From the NCBI GenBank assembly GCA_019009955.1, contig CM032228.1, positions 258,760,001 through 258,824,000 on the forward strand: a stretch of DNA of 64,000 nucleotides, in the 5' to 3' direction. Source of the DNA: Riptortus pedestris. Taxonomy: Eukaryota > Arthropoda > Insecta > Hemiptera > Alydidae. The notes beneath the pieces are model-generated. The model had not been told where the DNA came from. It saw nothing but the letters and a program-made list of their open reading frames with translations, and ran no database searches. The position numbers were made by a program, and so were the translations under genes. Shown here piece by piece: positions 12,173 to 23,703 of the stretch (its first letter is position 1; each line of letters begins with the position of its first letter).

Positions 12173-13497
12173 CAGCAATTGGATTATGGAAATATGATTA
12201 TGCTTGGGTAGAACTATAAAATAGTGCAAATTATGAATAGAAAAAGTTAAATATTCAATGACCAGAGCAAACAAAATGTCTTCCCTTACATACCTTAAGG
12301 CCGTTCTCCACATGGCGACTGCTAACCTCGAAATAACATTTGAAGACTAGTCGACGGATTCGGATTACTCCGTGGCGAATTGTAACAGAAGGAATTCCAT
12401 TGGTCGTCAACAGGAGTATGTGGGCCCTGAACCTAAGTGGAAAGAATGAAAACATGTTTTTTGCCGAGGAGAGGGAGTCCAAACAGAGAAGGTGTGACAG
12501 ACAGACGGACGACTGTGGGAATGGTTGTGGTTGAATAGAGAAGGCGGGTAACTTGAGAACTATGTTCCTCTTGCTCCTATTCAATGTTCTCTGCTTGTTG
12601 TGATGTTCTCAACCTAACCCACACCAACAGCACGAGTCATTCTGGTAATTCACACCCCCCCCCACACATCGATCACGAAACCCGACCCTATTCTACGACC
12701 ATTGACGGATCTGTAGGTCAGAGATAATCTCGTCGACTGGAGCCGAGCTATGCACGACACTGTCCAGCTCCATCTCAAATAACCGATGATAAAACCTAGT
12801 CCATAATAATGAAGCTCCGTCTACTATTTGGCAGGAAATTGTTCCCTCCAAATTCACCAAATTTTAGCCGCTTCGAGCCATTCTGAGAAGAACGGCAACC
12901 AAATCCAAATTTGTGGCATTGCTTCACACGTTGACAGCGTTTCGTTCAATCAAGTAATCTGATTAGTTTACGCCGCCCTTGATTGAGAGACTCCTCTTAT
13001 TTTCAATATGGATATAGAAGTGTTGTACATCTTTCCAAAGATTTCCACTGATATCTATCTACATTAAATCCATCTATCTATCTACATTAAATTCATTCAT
13101 TCCAAAGAAGTACTCCATAATATTGAGGAAAATATTGCCAACGCAAGATATACAATTAAATATTATTTTACAGGGTTTCTTCGATAGATTTGATTATCTT
13201 TAAATCAGTCTCTGGAATGCTCAACTTCGGAATCCCATTTTCTTCTCTGTTTACCAGTTTTGATAGTTGCGTATGTAGAAAGATATTCTCTACTAGTAAT
13301 ATGTACCATAGCGTTTTAAATTTATGCGACTCACACACGGTTTTAAAATCTTTCAAAAGATTAATATAATATATTCAATTTTCCTACTTTACAGGTCCAT
13401 TATAAGTAGAAGTTTAAGACTAAGTGAAAATGTAGAATCATAAATTTGGTTCATGGGGTACAAAAATGTTATGACTTGACATGCAATTGTTTTTATG
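12173..13497. other. Sequence without recognisable genes
   Basis: ORFs up to about 109 codons (12255-12584, minus strand) show no recognisable domain and overlap ORFs on the other strand. There is a short CTATCTATCTACATTAAAT duplication near 13050-13095. Nothing else can be supported. Confidence 0.5.
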
Positions 13498-13950
13498 ATG
13501 GGGATCTATAGCCCCAAATCTGACTGATGATGGGATTTTGTGGCGCCAAGAATGGCTGCTGATAAGGATCTGCGGCACCAATTCTGGTTGTGATGGGGAT
13601 CTGTGGTCCCACGTCTGGCTGCTGATAAGGATCTGCGGCACCAATTCTGGTTGTGATGGGGATCTGTGGTCCCACGTCTGGCTGCTGATAAGGATCTGCG
13701 GCACCAATTCTGGTTGTGATGGGGATCTGTGGTCCCACGTCTGGCTGCTGATAAGGATCTGCGGCACCAATTCTGGTTGTGATGGGGATCTGTGGTCCCA
13801 CGTCTGGCTGCTGATAGGGTTCTGCGGCACCAATTCTGGTTGTGATGGGGATCTGTGGTCCCACGTCTGGCTGCTGATAGGGTTCTGCGGCACCAATTCT
13901 GGTTGTGATGGGGATCTGTGGTCCCACGTCTGGCTGCTGATTTGGACCGG
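13498..13950. repeat. 63-bp tandem array, ~6-7 copies
   Basis: The unit is 63 bp with GGCTGCTGATAAGGATCTGC and CCAATTCTGGTTGTGATGGG. The leftmost unit (13498-13545) is degenerate, and two right-hand units carry TAGGGTTC in place of AAGGATC. The length is divisible by three, so ORFs open on both strands. The words GGGCTGCTGATA and GATCTGCGG-AC are shared with the adjacent 97-mer, which suggests a common ancestor. Confidence 0.95.
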
Positions 13951-14026
13951 GGCCCAAAGTTCGGATGCTGATAAGGTTCTGTTTCACTAAGCTTGGTTTG
14001 CGATGGAGTGATGGGGTACAAGATTG

Positions 14027-15305
14027 GCTTCTGATAAGTATGTTATGTGTGGTAGCTGTATTACTGTTGATCGGGATGTGCGGGACAAGGCGGTTGCAAA
14101 TAGAGATGCATCTCACTAGTTGGGCTGCTGATAGGTATGTTATGTGTGGTAGCTGTATTACTGTTGATCGGCATGTGCGGGACAAGGCGGTTGCAAATAG
14201 AGATGCATCTCACTAGTTGGGCTGCTGATAGGTATGTTATGTGTGGTAGCTGTATTACTGTTGATCGGGATGTGCGGGACAAGGCGGTTCCAAATAGAGA
14301 TGCATCTCACTAGTTGGGCTGCTGATAGGTATGTTATGTGTGGTAGCTGTATTACTGTTGATCGGGATCTGCGGGACAAGGCGGTTCCAAATAGAGATGC
14401 ATGCCACTAGTTGGGCTGCTGACAGGTATGTTATGTGTGGTAGCTGTATTACTGTTGATCGGCATGTGCGGGACAAGGCGGTTGCAAATAGAGATGCATG
14501 CCACTAGTTGGGCTGCTGATAGGTATGTTATGTGTGGTAGCTGTATTACTGTTGATCGGCATGTGCGGGACAAGGCGGTTGCAAATAGAGATGCATGCCA
14601 CTAGTTGGGCTGCTGATAGGTATGTTATGTGTGGTAGCTGTATTACTGTTGATCGGGATCTGCGGGACAAGGCGGTTGCAAATAGAGATGCATGCCACTA
14701 GTTGGGCTGCTGATAGGTATGTTATGTGTGGTAGCTGTATTACTGTTGATCGGCATGTGCGGGACAAGGCGGTTGCAAATAGAGATGCATGCCACTAGTT
14801 GGGCTGCTGATAGGTATGTTATGTGTGGTAGCTGTATTACTGTTGATCGGCATGTGCGGGACAAGGCGGTTGCAAATAGAGATGCATGCCACTAGTTGGG
14901 CTGCTGATAGGTATGTTATGTGTGGTAGCTGTATTACTGTTGATCGGGATGTGCGGGACAAGGCGGTTGCAAATAGAGATGCATGCCACTAGTTGGGCTG
15001 CTGATAGGTATGTTATGTGTGGTAGCTGTATTACTGTTGATCGGGATCTGCGGGACAAGGCGGTTGCAGATAGAGATGCATCTCACTAGTTGGGCTGCTG
15101 ATAGGTATGTTATGTGTGGTAGCTGTATTACTGTTGATCGGCATGTGCGGGACAAGGCGGTTGCAAATAGAGATGCATCTCACTAGTTGGGCTGCTGATA
15201 GGTATGTTATGTGTGGTAGCTGTATTACTGTTGATCGGGATCTGCGGGACAAGGCGGTTCCAAATAGAGATGCATGCCACTAGTTGGGCTGCTGACAGGT
15301 ATGTT
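14027..15305. repeat. 97-bp tandem array, ~13 copies
   Basis: The unit is 97 bp and includes GTATGTTATGTGTGGTAGCT and GACAAGGCGGTTGCAAATAG. Alternative states recur in a patchwork: GGGATGTGC/GGCATGTGC/GGGATCTGC, GCATCTCACTAG/GCATGCCACTAG and GTTGC/GTTCC. This is the pattern left by gene conversion between units. Because 97 is not divisible by three, a ladder of staggered 73-residue ORFs on the minus strand and 67-residue ORFs on the plus strand appears. These are artefacts of the repeat. Confidence 0.96.
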
Positions 15306-17167
15306 TGCCCAAGTATGGTTAATTTATTTAATATGAATGTAATCACAATGCTTATTTCATTATAGGACTGAAGTGTAACTCAAAATTATACTGTAATTCT
15401 ATTTTAAAATCAAGTTTATTTTATTTAATTTTAATTTTTTAAAAAAGCATTACATAGGAATATATATTTACCAAACAATTTTTAGTTGAATTTTAAGTGA
15501 CGGAATACTAAATGTGTCAGATATAGATGTTCCTATGGCGACAAGTACCACAATAAATGCTGAGTGCAAATAGAATTGATTAAAATGAAGAAATAGTTTT
15601 AAGATAAGGCAGAAGTCAGTCATCATGAAGCGTCTTATCCTGTCCTAAATGCTTCAGAGATGTTTTAGAGTATTCTATATTTGACAAAAACACACTTGAC
15701 ATTTTACAACTATTAAGAAACGCAAATAGAGAACGCGGTCAAATTTGAATAGCAACCAATAAACAAATAAATACCATACAAATAGCCGGCTTGTTTTTAC
15801 ACAAATAGTTTTTATTTTGTACTTTGAAAATGCGTATGTGTTTTTGTCTACTAAATAAAATTTTCATATATTTACTTGGATAATATTTAGTGCTTAATAA
15901 TCATTAATGGAAATAAACAAAAAAAAAAAAAAAAAAAAAGAAAAGAAAACTCGTTTAATATTGTGGTGGGTTAGAATAATATCAGTTGAGAGTGACTTAA
16001 TTAAAGTAGCATTCACGGTATAAAGTCTTTATGTAGAAAGTGGATAGAATAACTAGAGAATATAATGCAATTTTAAACATAAACATTAGTTGTTGTTTTT
16101 TAGGAATATTTGTTAATACAGAGAAAGGTGCTTAGTGGATAAGCAAATTGTAGTAAGGAGAGACAAGATATATATTTGATGCTGGGAGATGATCACAGAG
16201 ACGAAATAGTAATGCGTTGCTAATGCACGCCGAAGGGGTTTAGGAGGCAAAACATTCAATGAATGAATCATACACTACTAGACAACACAACCACGGACAA
16301 TAAGTTACTAACTAGAAAATTAATAATTTGCATGAAGCCATCGAGATTCAGCAGTTATTAAAAAGAAGACATCTCTTAAAAGAAGATTCTCTAGACTTAG
16401 AATATGTCACACTCAATTATCACATGAGTATTTTGATGCTACGACATCTAAGCAACTACCAAAAAAGGATATAACATAAAAATGATAGATGACATAACTT
16501 TTGATAGATAACAGCCACAATAAACGCCACATCTACTCATAACTAACTATAAATATTTTTCAGTGTAATTCATTGAAAATGATAGATGTAGGTATTTTAA
16601 AAATCGGAGAGCCGGGAACAATGAAAATGTCATTTTACTTTTTTTTAAAACATTTATAAATTTAAAATGAATGACATTGGGTTATGCTTATTATTTTTAC
16701 TAGTTATCGGTTTGAATTATCGCCCTGATGAGGAGCGAGAAGGATTGTAAACATATTCGAAGTAAAATAAAAATAAAATACTATTGGGAAACACTTTGTT
16801 TAAAGAAAAGCAACATGTTGCAATAAAACCGGTTTGTTTCTAATGAAGTCGGAAAGAAGAGCTCGGAAGTTCGGAGGATGGGATTTGAGGGGGGGGGGAT
16901 CGATAAGGCCTATACCACTAATTACGAATATGTATTAAGAAACAGATGAAGAGGTAAAAAATAATTTTCGGCTCGGAAAGGGCGCGAGAGGGTTTAGAGA
17001 AGGAAAGGGGTGAGAGGGAGGGGGAGTCTCGTTAAGGGTAGAGCTGCATAATTAAAAGGGCGAGGTGGAGTTAGTAATTACTGCAAGGCTAAGACTTGGG
17101 CACAATGCGGCCACTAACGACTCGGCTCTCTTCATTACCCCACGCCGTCTCTTCTACAGGCTCTCTG
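15306..17167. other. Unique AT-rich sequence, no gene seen
   Basis: Contains a poly-A tract (about 15919-15938) and a hammerhead-like fragment near 16724. No ORF of note. Confidence 0.5.
16724..16764 (+). ncRNA. Diverged hammerhead-like fragment
   Basis: CTGATGA is followed 15 nt later by GTAAACATATTCGAAG, which aligns with GAAACATGTCGAGTG of the motif at 5702-5745 with an insertion and substitutions. The GAAA core is broken. It is probably a relic of the same retroelement-terminal motif. Confidence 0.25.
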
Positions 17168-17738
17168 TATATATTAGAAAAGGCAGCGACACCTGAAACA
17201 GGGCTGACAATTGGTACATCAGACTATTGGTAAGGTCAGCCCGGCTAATACTAGAAAAGGCAGCGACACCTGAAACAGGGCTGACAATTGGTACATCAGA
17301 CTATTGGTAAGGTCAGCCCGGCTAATACTAGAAAAGGCAGCGACACCTGAAACAGGGCTGACAATTGGTACATCAGACTATTGGTAAGGTCAGCCCGGCT
17401 AATACTAGAAAAGGCAGCGACACCTGAAACAGGGCTGACAATTGGTACATCAGACTATTGGTAAGGTCAGCCCGGCTAATACTAGAAAAGGCCGCCACAC
17501 CTGAAACAGGGCTGACAATTGGTACATCAGACTATTGGTAAGGTCAGCCCGGCTAATACTAGAAAAGGCAGCGACACCTGAAACAGGGCTGACAATTGGT
17601 ACATCAGACTATTGGTAAGGTCAGCCCGGCTAATACTAGAAAAGGCAGCGACACCTGAAACAGGGCTGACAATTGGTACATCAGACTATTGGTAAGGTCA
17701 GCCCGGCTAATACTAGAAAAGGCCGCTACCTGAAACAG
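17168..17738. repeat. 77-bp tandem array, ~7 copies
   Basis: The unit is 77 bp with ACTAGAAAAGGCAGCGACAC and CAATTGGTACATCAGACTAT. Copies are essentially identical apart from GGCAGCGAC to GGCCGCCAC in one. The last unit is truncated (GGCCGCTACCTGAAACAGGG) and is followed within about 10 bp by an unrelated 33-mer array. Confidence 0.96.
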
Positions 17739-17744
17739 GGTGAT

Positions 17745-18540
17745 TGTATCATTAAGTGTTAGTGACTTTGCTAAACTGTCTCATTTAAATTTTATGACTG
17801 TATAAACTTTCTCATTAATTGTTAGTGACATAACCTAAACTGCCTCATTAAGTGTTAGTGACATAACATAAGCTGCCTCATTAATTGTTAGTGACATAAC
17901 CTAAACTGCCTCTTTAGTGTTAGTGGCATAACCTAAACTGCCTCGTTAAGTGTTAGTGGCATAACCTAAACTGCCTCATTAATTGTTAGTGACATAACCT
18001 AAACTGCCTCATTAAGTGTTAGTGACATAACATAAACTGCCTCATTAAGTGTTAGTGACATAACCTAAACTGCCTCATTAAGTGTTAGTGACATAACCTA
18101 AACTGCCTCATTAAGTGTTAGTGACATAACATAAGCTGCCTCATTAATGGTTAGTGACATAGCCTAAGCTGCCTCATTAATTGTTAGTGACATAGCCTAA
18201 GCTGCCTCATTATGTGTTAGTGACATAGCCTAAGCTGCCTCATTAAGTGTTAGTGACATAACCTAAACTGCCTCATTAAGTGTTAGTGACATAACCTAAA
18301 CTGCCTCATTAAGTGTTAGTGGCATAGCCTAAACTGCCTCATTAAGTGTTAGTGACATAACCTAAACTGCCTCATTAAGTGTTAGTGACTTAACCTAAAC
18401 TGCCTCATTAAGTGTTAGTGACATAACCTAAACTGCCTCATTAAGTGTTAGTGACATAACCTAAACTGCCTCATTAAGTGTTAGTGACATAACCTAAACT
18501 GTCTCATTAATTGTTAGTGAGTTAACCTAAACTATCTCAG
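17745..18540. repeat. 33-bp tandem array, ~24 copies
   Basis: The unit is 33 bp with GTTAGTGACATAACCTAAAC and TGCCTCATTAAG. Variants (ATAAGC, ATAGCC, AATTG) are clustered in neighbouring units. Both edges decay, and the right edge runs into copy 2 of the dispersed repeat at 18541. Confidence 0.95.
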
Positions 18541-19325
18541 TTAAATTTTCTGAAGAGCTAGGTGATTATTGGAAAAATATATTTGGTTAATTGTTACTTT
18601 TGATTTATTTGTAATGGATTGGTAAACTTTCATTTTGAGATATTTTTTAGCCACCAAACTAAAAATCTTTAAAAGCGAATATTCTCCAAAGGCATAGTAT
18701 TAACCAAAGTAATTTGTTTTTAAATTCTCCTTCAGGTGTAATCTAAAATAATCTGGAATAAAATTAATGGTTTTTACTTGCTAATATTTTTATTATTTTT
18801 TTTAAATTGCCTGAAAGTTTTTGTGGAATAAATTGTATAAAATCCATTGATTTAAACTTCCTGTCTATTCTATAACCTCTATTACTCCCTCTAATTGCTA
18901 AATAATATCTTTGATTTATAATATTGCATTGATTTATAATAATGCACTTGAAATAATTTTATTTCAAAGGTATAGTGTTGAAAACAAAATTGAACTTTGC
19001 ATTTGGCAATGAAAACTACTTCATACTTCTACTATTCAAAGAGCTGTATTACAAATAAATAAATGTAATCTCCTAACTCATCTAAACATCTTGATGTAAA
19101 AGGTATTGCTCAATGTTAAATATTGTAGAAATTATGGATTTTTATGGACAAAATAACACCACCGAAAGTCATAGCTTAAGACACGCCACTTTAACCCTAT
19201 TTTGCTAATTTTCAAAATTCGTAACTTTAAAACTAATAAAGATAATTTTTGTTACTTTGGTATTTAGTGATAGCCAAATAAACAAATAAAAAGAAATTTC
19301 AGCCAAACTGACAGACTAAAATGAT
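18541..19325 (+). repeat. Dispersed unclassified repeat, copy 2 (Y direct, X inverted)
   Basis: The part at 18541-18930 matches 3568-3922 in direct orientation (shared TCTATAACCTCTATTAC and CTAATTGCTAAATAATATC). The part at 19140-19325 matches 3325-3500 in inverted orientation (shared CACTTTAACCCTATTTTG). The different arrangement of the two modules suggests a palindromic or foldback parent element or a local inversion. Confidence 0.7.
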
Positions 19326-20171
19326 TGTGATAGACTAAAATGAGACGAAGAGCTAATAATCAAGGCAAATAACAGGGCTACTAATCAAGGCATTTATAAT
19401 TAACCTCAATATTTTGTTAATTGAAGGCAATGTATAATAGTAAAGTATACTAGTCCTTATCATTATGTTACTTTGTGGTAAATGCCATAATTCATATCTG
19501 TATTTTATACCAATTTGTGATATTTATAGTTAATATTTTTGAAAGTATACCTTATGGCAAAAAAAAAAACATCGTATGATAATATCATTATTTCCTGGCT
19601 TGCTACAGTACAAATTTGCTTTGTTAGTGACATGTCAAATTATGTCATTGTAAACAGCCTGAAGTCACCAAAAGTAATAAGTTAATTTTTATATCGTCAA
19701 AACTATCTGGGCCATATTATGTGCCTAAAATTGTTCCAGCAACAAAAAAATAATCTCCAACATAGCTGTCCCTAAAAATAGTAACATTCCTATCATAATT
19801 AAAGGAAAATTTCCAAGGAATTTGCCAAACATACCTGGTAAAGCCTATACTCTATCCAATAGCAGTGTGATTACAAACATACCCTATTGCCGAAAATACC
19901 CTGGCTCGGTTTATCTCAGGCCTTTTCCAAACCAATACAGAAGTTTAAAGTTTTTAGTTCTGGGAATGCAGCAAAAAAATTAGTTCTAAATACACAATTT
20001 AATAATAAAAACTCGCCTTAGCCATCAGAATTGAACTAAATATTAAATTATAGTAATTACTTGCTTTATTAAAACAAGCTTAACAAAAAATCATGAATGT
20101 TATTAAGTGTTAATGCATAAAATAAAAAAAACCCTAAACAGTAAGCCAAACGGATCCTAGTTGCATCTATA
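19326..20171. other. AT-rich sequence, no gene seen
   Basis: No supported ORF, RNA or repeat. Confidence 0.5.
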
Positions 20172-21602
20172 CACGGATTCTATTGTAGTTGTATATGACC
20201 TGCATCTAGTATAACCACAGTCCCAGCCTATGGCTGTATATGGCCTGCATCTAGTATAACCACAGTCCCAGCCTATAGCTGTATATGGCCTGCATCTAGT
20301 GTAACCACAGTCCCAGCCTATAGCTGTATATGACCTGCATCTAGTATAACCACAGTCCCAGCCTATAGCTGTATATGGCCTGCATCTAGTATAACCACAG
20401 TCCCAGCCTATAGCTGTATATGGCCTGCATCTAGTATAACCACAGTCCCAGCCTATAGCTGTATATGGCCTGCATCTAGTATAACCACAGTCCCAGCCTA
20501 TAGCTGTATATGGCCTGCATCTAGTATAACCACAGTCCCAGCCTATGGCTGTATATGGCCTGCATCTAGTATAACCACAGTCCCAGCCTATAGCTGTATA
20601 TGGCCTGCATCTAGTATAACCACAGTCCCAGCCTATAGCTGTATATGGCCTGCATCTAGTATAACCACAGTCCCAGCCTATAGCTGTATATGGCCTGCAT
20701 CTAGTATAACCACAGTCCCAGCCTATAGCTGTATATGGCCTGCATCTAGTATAACCACAGTCCCAGCCTATGGCTGTATATGGCCTGCATCTAGTATAAC
20801 CACAGTCCCAGCCTATAGCTGTATATGGCCTGCATCTAGTATAACCACAGTCCCAGCCTATAGCTGTATATGGCCTGCATCTAGTATAACCACAGTCCCA
20901 GCCTATAGCTGTATATGGCCTGCATCTAGTATAACCACAGTCCCAGCCTATAGCTGTATATGGCCTGCATCTAGTATAACCACAGTCCCAGCCTATAGCT
21001 GTATATGGCCTGCATCTAGTATAACCACAGTCCCAGCCTATAGCTGTATATGGCCTGCATCTAGTATAACCACAGTCCCAGCCTATAGCTGTATATGGCC
21101 TGCATCTAGTATAACCACAGTCCCAGCCTATAGCTGTATATGGCCTGCATCTAGTATAACCACAGTCCCAGCCTATGGCTGTATATGGCCTGCATCTAGT
21201 ATAACCACAGTCCCAGCCTATAGCTGTATATGGCCTGCATCTAGTATAACCACAGTCCCAGCCTATAGCTGTATATGGCCTGCATCTAGTATAACCACAG
21301 TCCCAGCCTATAGCTGTATATGGCCTGCATCTAGTATAACCACAGTCCCAGCCTATAGCTGTATATGGCCTGCATCTAGTATAACCACAGTCCCAGCCTA
21401 TAGCTGTATATGGCCTGCATCTAGTATAACCACAGTCCCAGCCTATAGCTGTATATGGCCTGCATCTAGTATAACCACAGTCCCAGCCTATAGCTGTATA
21501 TGGCCTGCATCTAGTATAACCACAGTCCCAGCCTATAGCTGTATATGGCCTGCATCTAGTATAACCACAGTCCCAGCCTATAGCTGTATATGGCCTGCAT
21601 AA
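20172..21602 (-). repeat. 45-bp tandem array, ~32 copies, carrying a 493-codon minus-strand ORF
   Basis: The unit is 45 bp with CATCTAGTATAACCACAGTC and CCAGCCTATAGCTGTATATG. The array is extremely uniform. The few variants are TATGGCT/TATAGCT and GTGTAACC/GTATAACC, both silent in the minus-strand frame, and GACC/GGCC, which changes Pro to Ser. The minus frame runs as a 15-residue repeat (CRPYTAIGWDCGYTR) from 21638 to 20157 with short non-repeat ends. There is no signal peptide, known domain or independent promoter evidence. It is most likely a satellite whose unit length happens to be divisible by three. Confidence 0.95.
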
Positions 21603-21766
21603 TTGGTAATTACACATCATATATTTCCGCAATGACATGAGTGTGATGGCTTCATTTCTTCTCTACGTGCCTTCAATAAGTCATGTTAGTAGAAAGAACA
21701 ATGTTATAGCTATATGGTACAGAACAATGTAGTTTGGACATAACGGAACCCTAAGCCTAATTATAG

Positions 21767-21829
21767 TTCTATAACCTTCATATCATGGAGAGTTGTAAAC
21801 TCACTCTCCATGATATGAAGGTTATAGAA
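21767..21829. repeat. Perfect 26-bp hairpin with 11-nt loop
   Basis: Arm 21767-21792 (ends CTTCATATCATGGAGAG) is exactly complementary in reverse to 21804-21829 (starts CTCTCCATGATATGAAG). The loop is 21793-21803. It lies about 9 bp outside the Penelope-like element end at 21838. The perfect arms imply recent origin, for example a templated inverted duplication at insertion. Confidence 0.95.
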
Positions 21830-21934
21830 TTGACACTTTAATACTATTAAGGTCTTCGGGTATTGACCGTGTTGCATTTTTGTTGCCAACGTTTCGCTAT
21901 GCATGCTTGTAGCTTCCTCAGTGCTAATTCTGAG

Positions 21935-22604
21935 ACTGTGTTCACGTCAGGTATATATGCGAGTCTTATCCGGTTTCCTTGGGCGGAGTCTTCCCTTCCA
22001 GGTGTCTACGAATACTTCTTCCGGTAGCCGTTCACCGGCTAGACCGACGTTTTTGTTTCTTGTCCGTGGTCTCTGTGGAATGACGGGCTTCCAGAGTTTG
22101 CTGAGTCTGTATCCATCCTCTCTGTTGAAGTTATTTGGGCATTTTGCTATTTCTATGGCTTCTGGAACAAGTCTTTCTTTTTATCGGTCCACCTTTGCCT
22201 TGTCTTCATCGAATTTGATGTTGTGGTTAGTTTCGCCAGAAGTGTTCTGCTATTGCTGATTTTTCTGTCCGAAACGTTTTCAAACTCTTGATATATTCGG
22301 CGACACTGGTGTTTATCAATCTGCCGGTCTAGCCAATGTATTCTGAGCCGCTAGAGCAGGGTATGCTGTATATTTCTGGGATTTTTATCTGGAGTTGATC
22401 TTTGCAGCTGGGTAACATGTGTGCTATTTTCCTGTCGTGCTTCTTGAGTATCATTGAGATCTTCTCTGTTGTACCTTTAACAAAAGGTATTACGGCTGTT
22501 TTCCGGGGTCCATCTTCAATTGATATTGTCTTCTTTTCTTTTTTCTTTTTGAAATGATTTCTTATTTCTTCTTTCCCGTAGCCATTCTTTAGCAGGGCAG
22601 TCAT
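21935..22604 (-). pseudogene. Penelope-like GIY-YIG endonuclease remnant
   Basis: The minus-strand frame from 22604 gives a connector ending in IPEIYSIPCSSGSEYIG, the GIY-YIG signature with its Cys. A stop codon at the next position (22329-22331) interrupts it. The same frame resumes with TGRLI and reaches AIAEHF. After a frameshift, the conserved C-terminal block EAIEIAKCPNNFNREDGY then LSKLWKP follows, with the catalytic-type Glu. The nuclease would nick target DNA for reverse transcription. At least one nonsense change and one frameshift make this copy dead. Confidence 0.85.
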
Positions 22605-22679
22605 CAGGTGTCGTTTTCCTTTGGGAGGTTCTGTGGCTCTGATATTCTCTCAGCTCTAGTCTTCAGTCTCAGAGATAGC

Positions 22680-22720
22680 CCTGAGGAAGCTTGAAGCATG
22701 TCTAGCGAAACGTTGGCAAC
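22680..22720 (+). ncRNA. Hammerhead-core-like motif in the right PLE terminal repeat
   Basis: CTGAGGA at about 22682 is followed by a segment with GCT...AGC pairing potential and GCGAAACGTTGG. A GTC (GGTCAATACC) lies about 28 nt after the GAAAC. Stem I is not convincing. The inverted copy lies at about 21885-21922 on the minus strand. Confidence 0.3.
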
Positions 22721-22765
22721 AATAATGCAGACACGGTCAATACCCGAAGACTTTAATAGCATTAA

Positions 22766-23689
22766 TGACCAGGACCGTGGAAGTCTACGAGAATATAAGA
22801 ATTGACTTTGTTCCAAAACATAGACTGGTTTGGCTATATCGAAGAACTAAGAAAGAACCTAAAATCAGTTGTCTTCTTGTTAAATGTTTATTTCCATAGT
22901 CAGTTAACATCCACCGTTACGTCTTGGGGAAAGGGCGGGGGGGGGAGAAATTTGAGTATGTATATTGCACAGAAGAAAGACAAGAACCTCCTGTAAGCCA
23001 AGACCGTTTGCACAACATATGCTTATTAAAAAAAAACTGACACAATGGTAAAACATAATTCAAGACTACTCATCAATCTCCTGATAATTAACATAATCAT
23101 TAATAAAAAGCATACACAAAAAAAAAAAAAGAAATAAAAGATGTTTAAGTTTAAAATAAACTCCAATATGTATTTGTCTCAATAAGGTGTATTGTTTCTT
23201 TAAGGTGAAGACAAAACATTAAACACTTTGATACATGTCCGGCCTTACCAAATCAAATTTAACATTAGGGCAGCTTATGCGTTATGAAGAATGAATGATT
23301 ATGAAAGTTGTATATAGCAAGCACTGTACGTGGAATATAAGTTTTGCCTCCTCCCAGTTTAACTTTTTCTTTTAATATTTTTTTTGTTTTATTTTTCTTC
23401 TTACTTTATCCACTCATGTTGTAAATATACTGACAATTTATATTTAGTTTTGTCCATCCTATTTATTTAGTACATTTGTAAAATTTAGCTTCCTGTTTTC
23501 CACGCAGAGTATCCCTCTAACGTGGGAATTTATTTAAATGTTGTGTGCTCCATCCATTGGATACTACACACATTTCAGCATTACATTATAATATTTCTTA
23601 TATAATAATTATAAACATTATAGAACAATAAATTAATTAAATAAAAACAAAAAAAAAAAAAAAAAACAAAAAAAGGTTGTTGTGTACAA
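22766..23689. other. AT-rich sequence, no gene seen
   Basis: Contains short poly-A runs, a poly-G tract near 22938 and a long A-rich tract at about 23643-23675, next to the 3' side of the minus-strand LINE. No supported gene. Confidence 0.5.
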
Positions 23690-23703
23690 CAATAGGTGTA
23701 TAT

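Larger units (their letters stand above)
21838..22765 (-). mobile_element. Truncated Penelope-like element with inverted terminal repeats
   Basis: Terminal segment 21838-21926 is repeated inverted at 22676-22765. Both carry TCTTCGGGTATTGACCGTG-type and CCAACGTTTCGCTA words. Between them the minus strand encodes the C-terminal part of a Penelope-like polyprotein (see the GIY-YIG entry). RT is missing, so this is a 5'-truncated copy whose pseudo-LTR is attached inverted at its 5' side, an arrangement known for Penelope-like elements. Each terminal repeat contains CTGAGGA followed after about 19 nt by GAAACGTTGG, which resembles the hammerhead core reported in such termini. Confidence 0.85.

Noticed and set aside
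12255..12584. 109-codon minus-strand ORF
   Set aside because: No recognisable domain, overlapped by ORFs on the other strand, no splice or repeat-independent support.
13965..15346. Ladder of 67- and 73-codon ORFs spaced 97 bp
   Set aside because: Periodic artefacts of the 97-mer; every unit gives the same ORF on each strand.
22604..22816. 70-codon ORF as an upstream domain of the PLE
   Set aside because: It reads across the inverted terminal repeat rather than element coding sequence.
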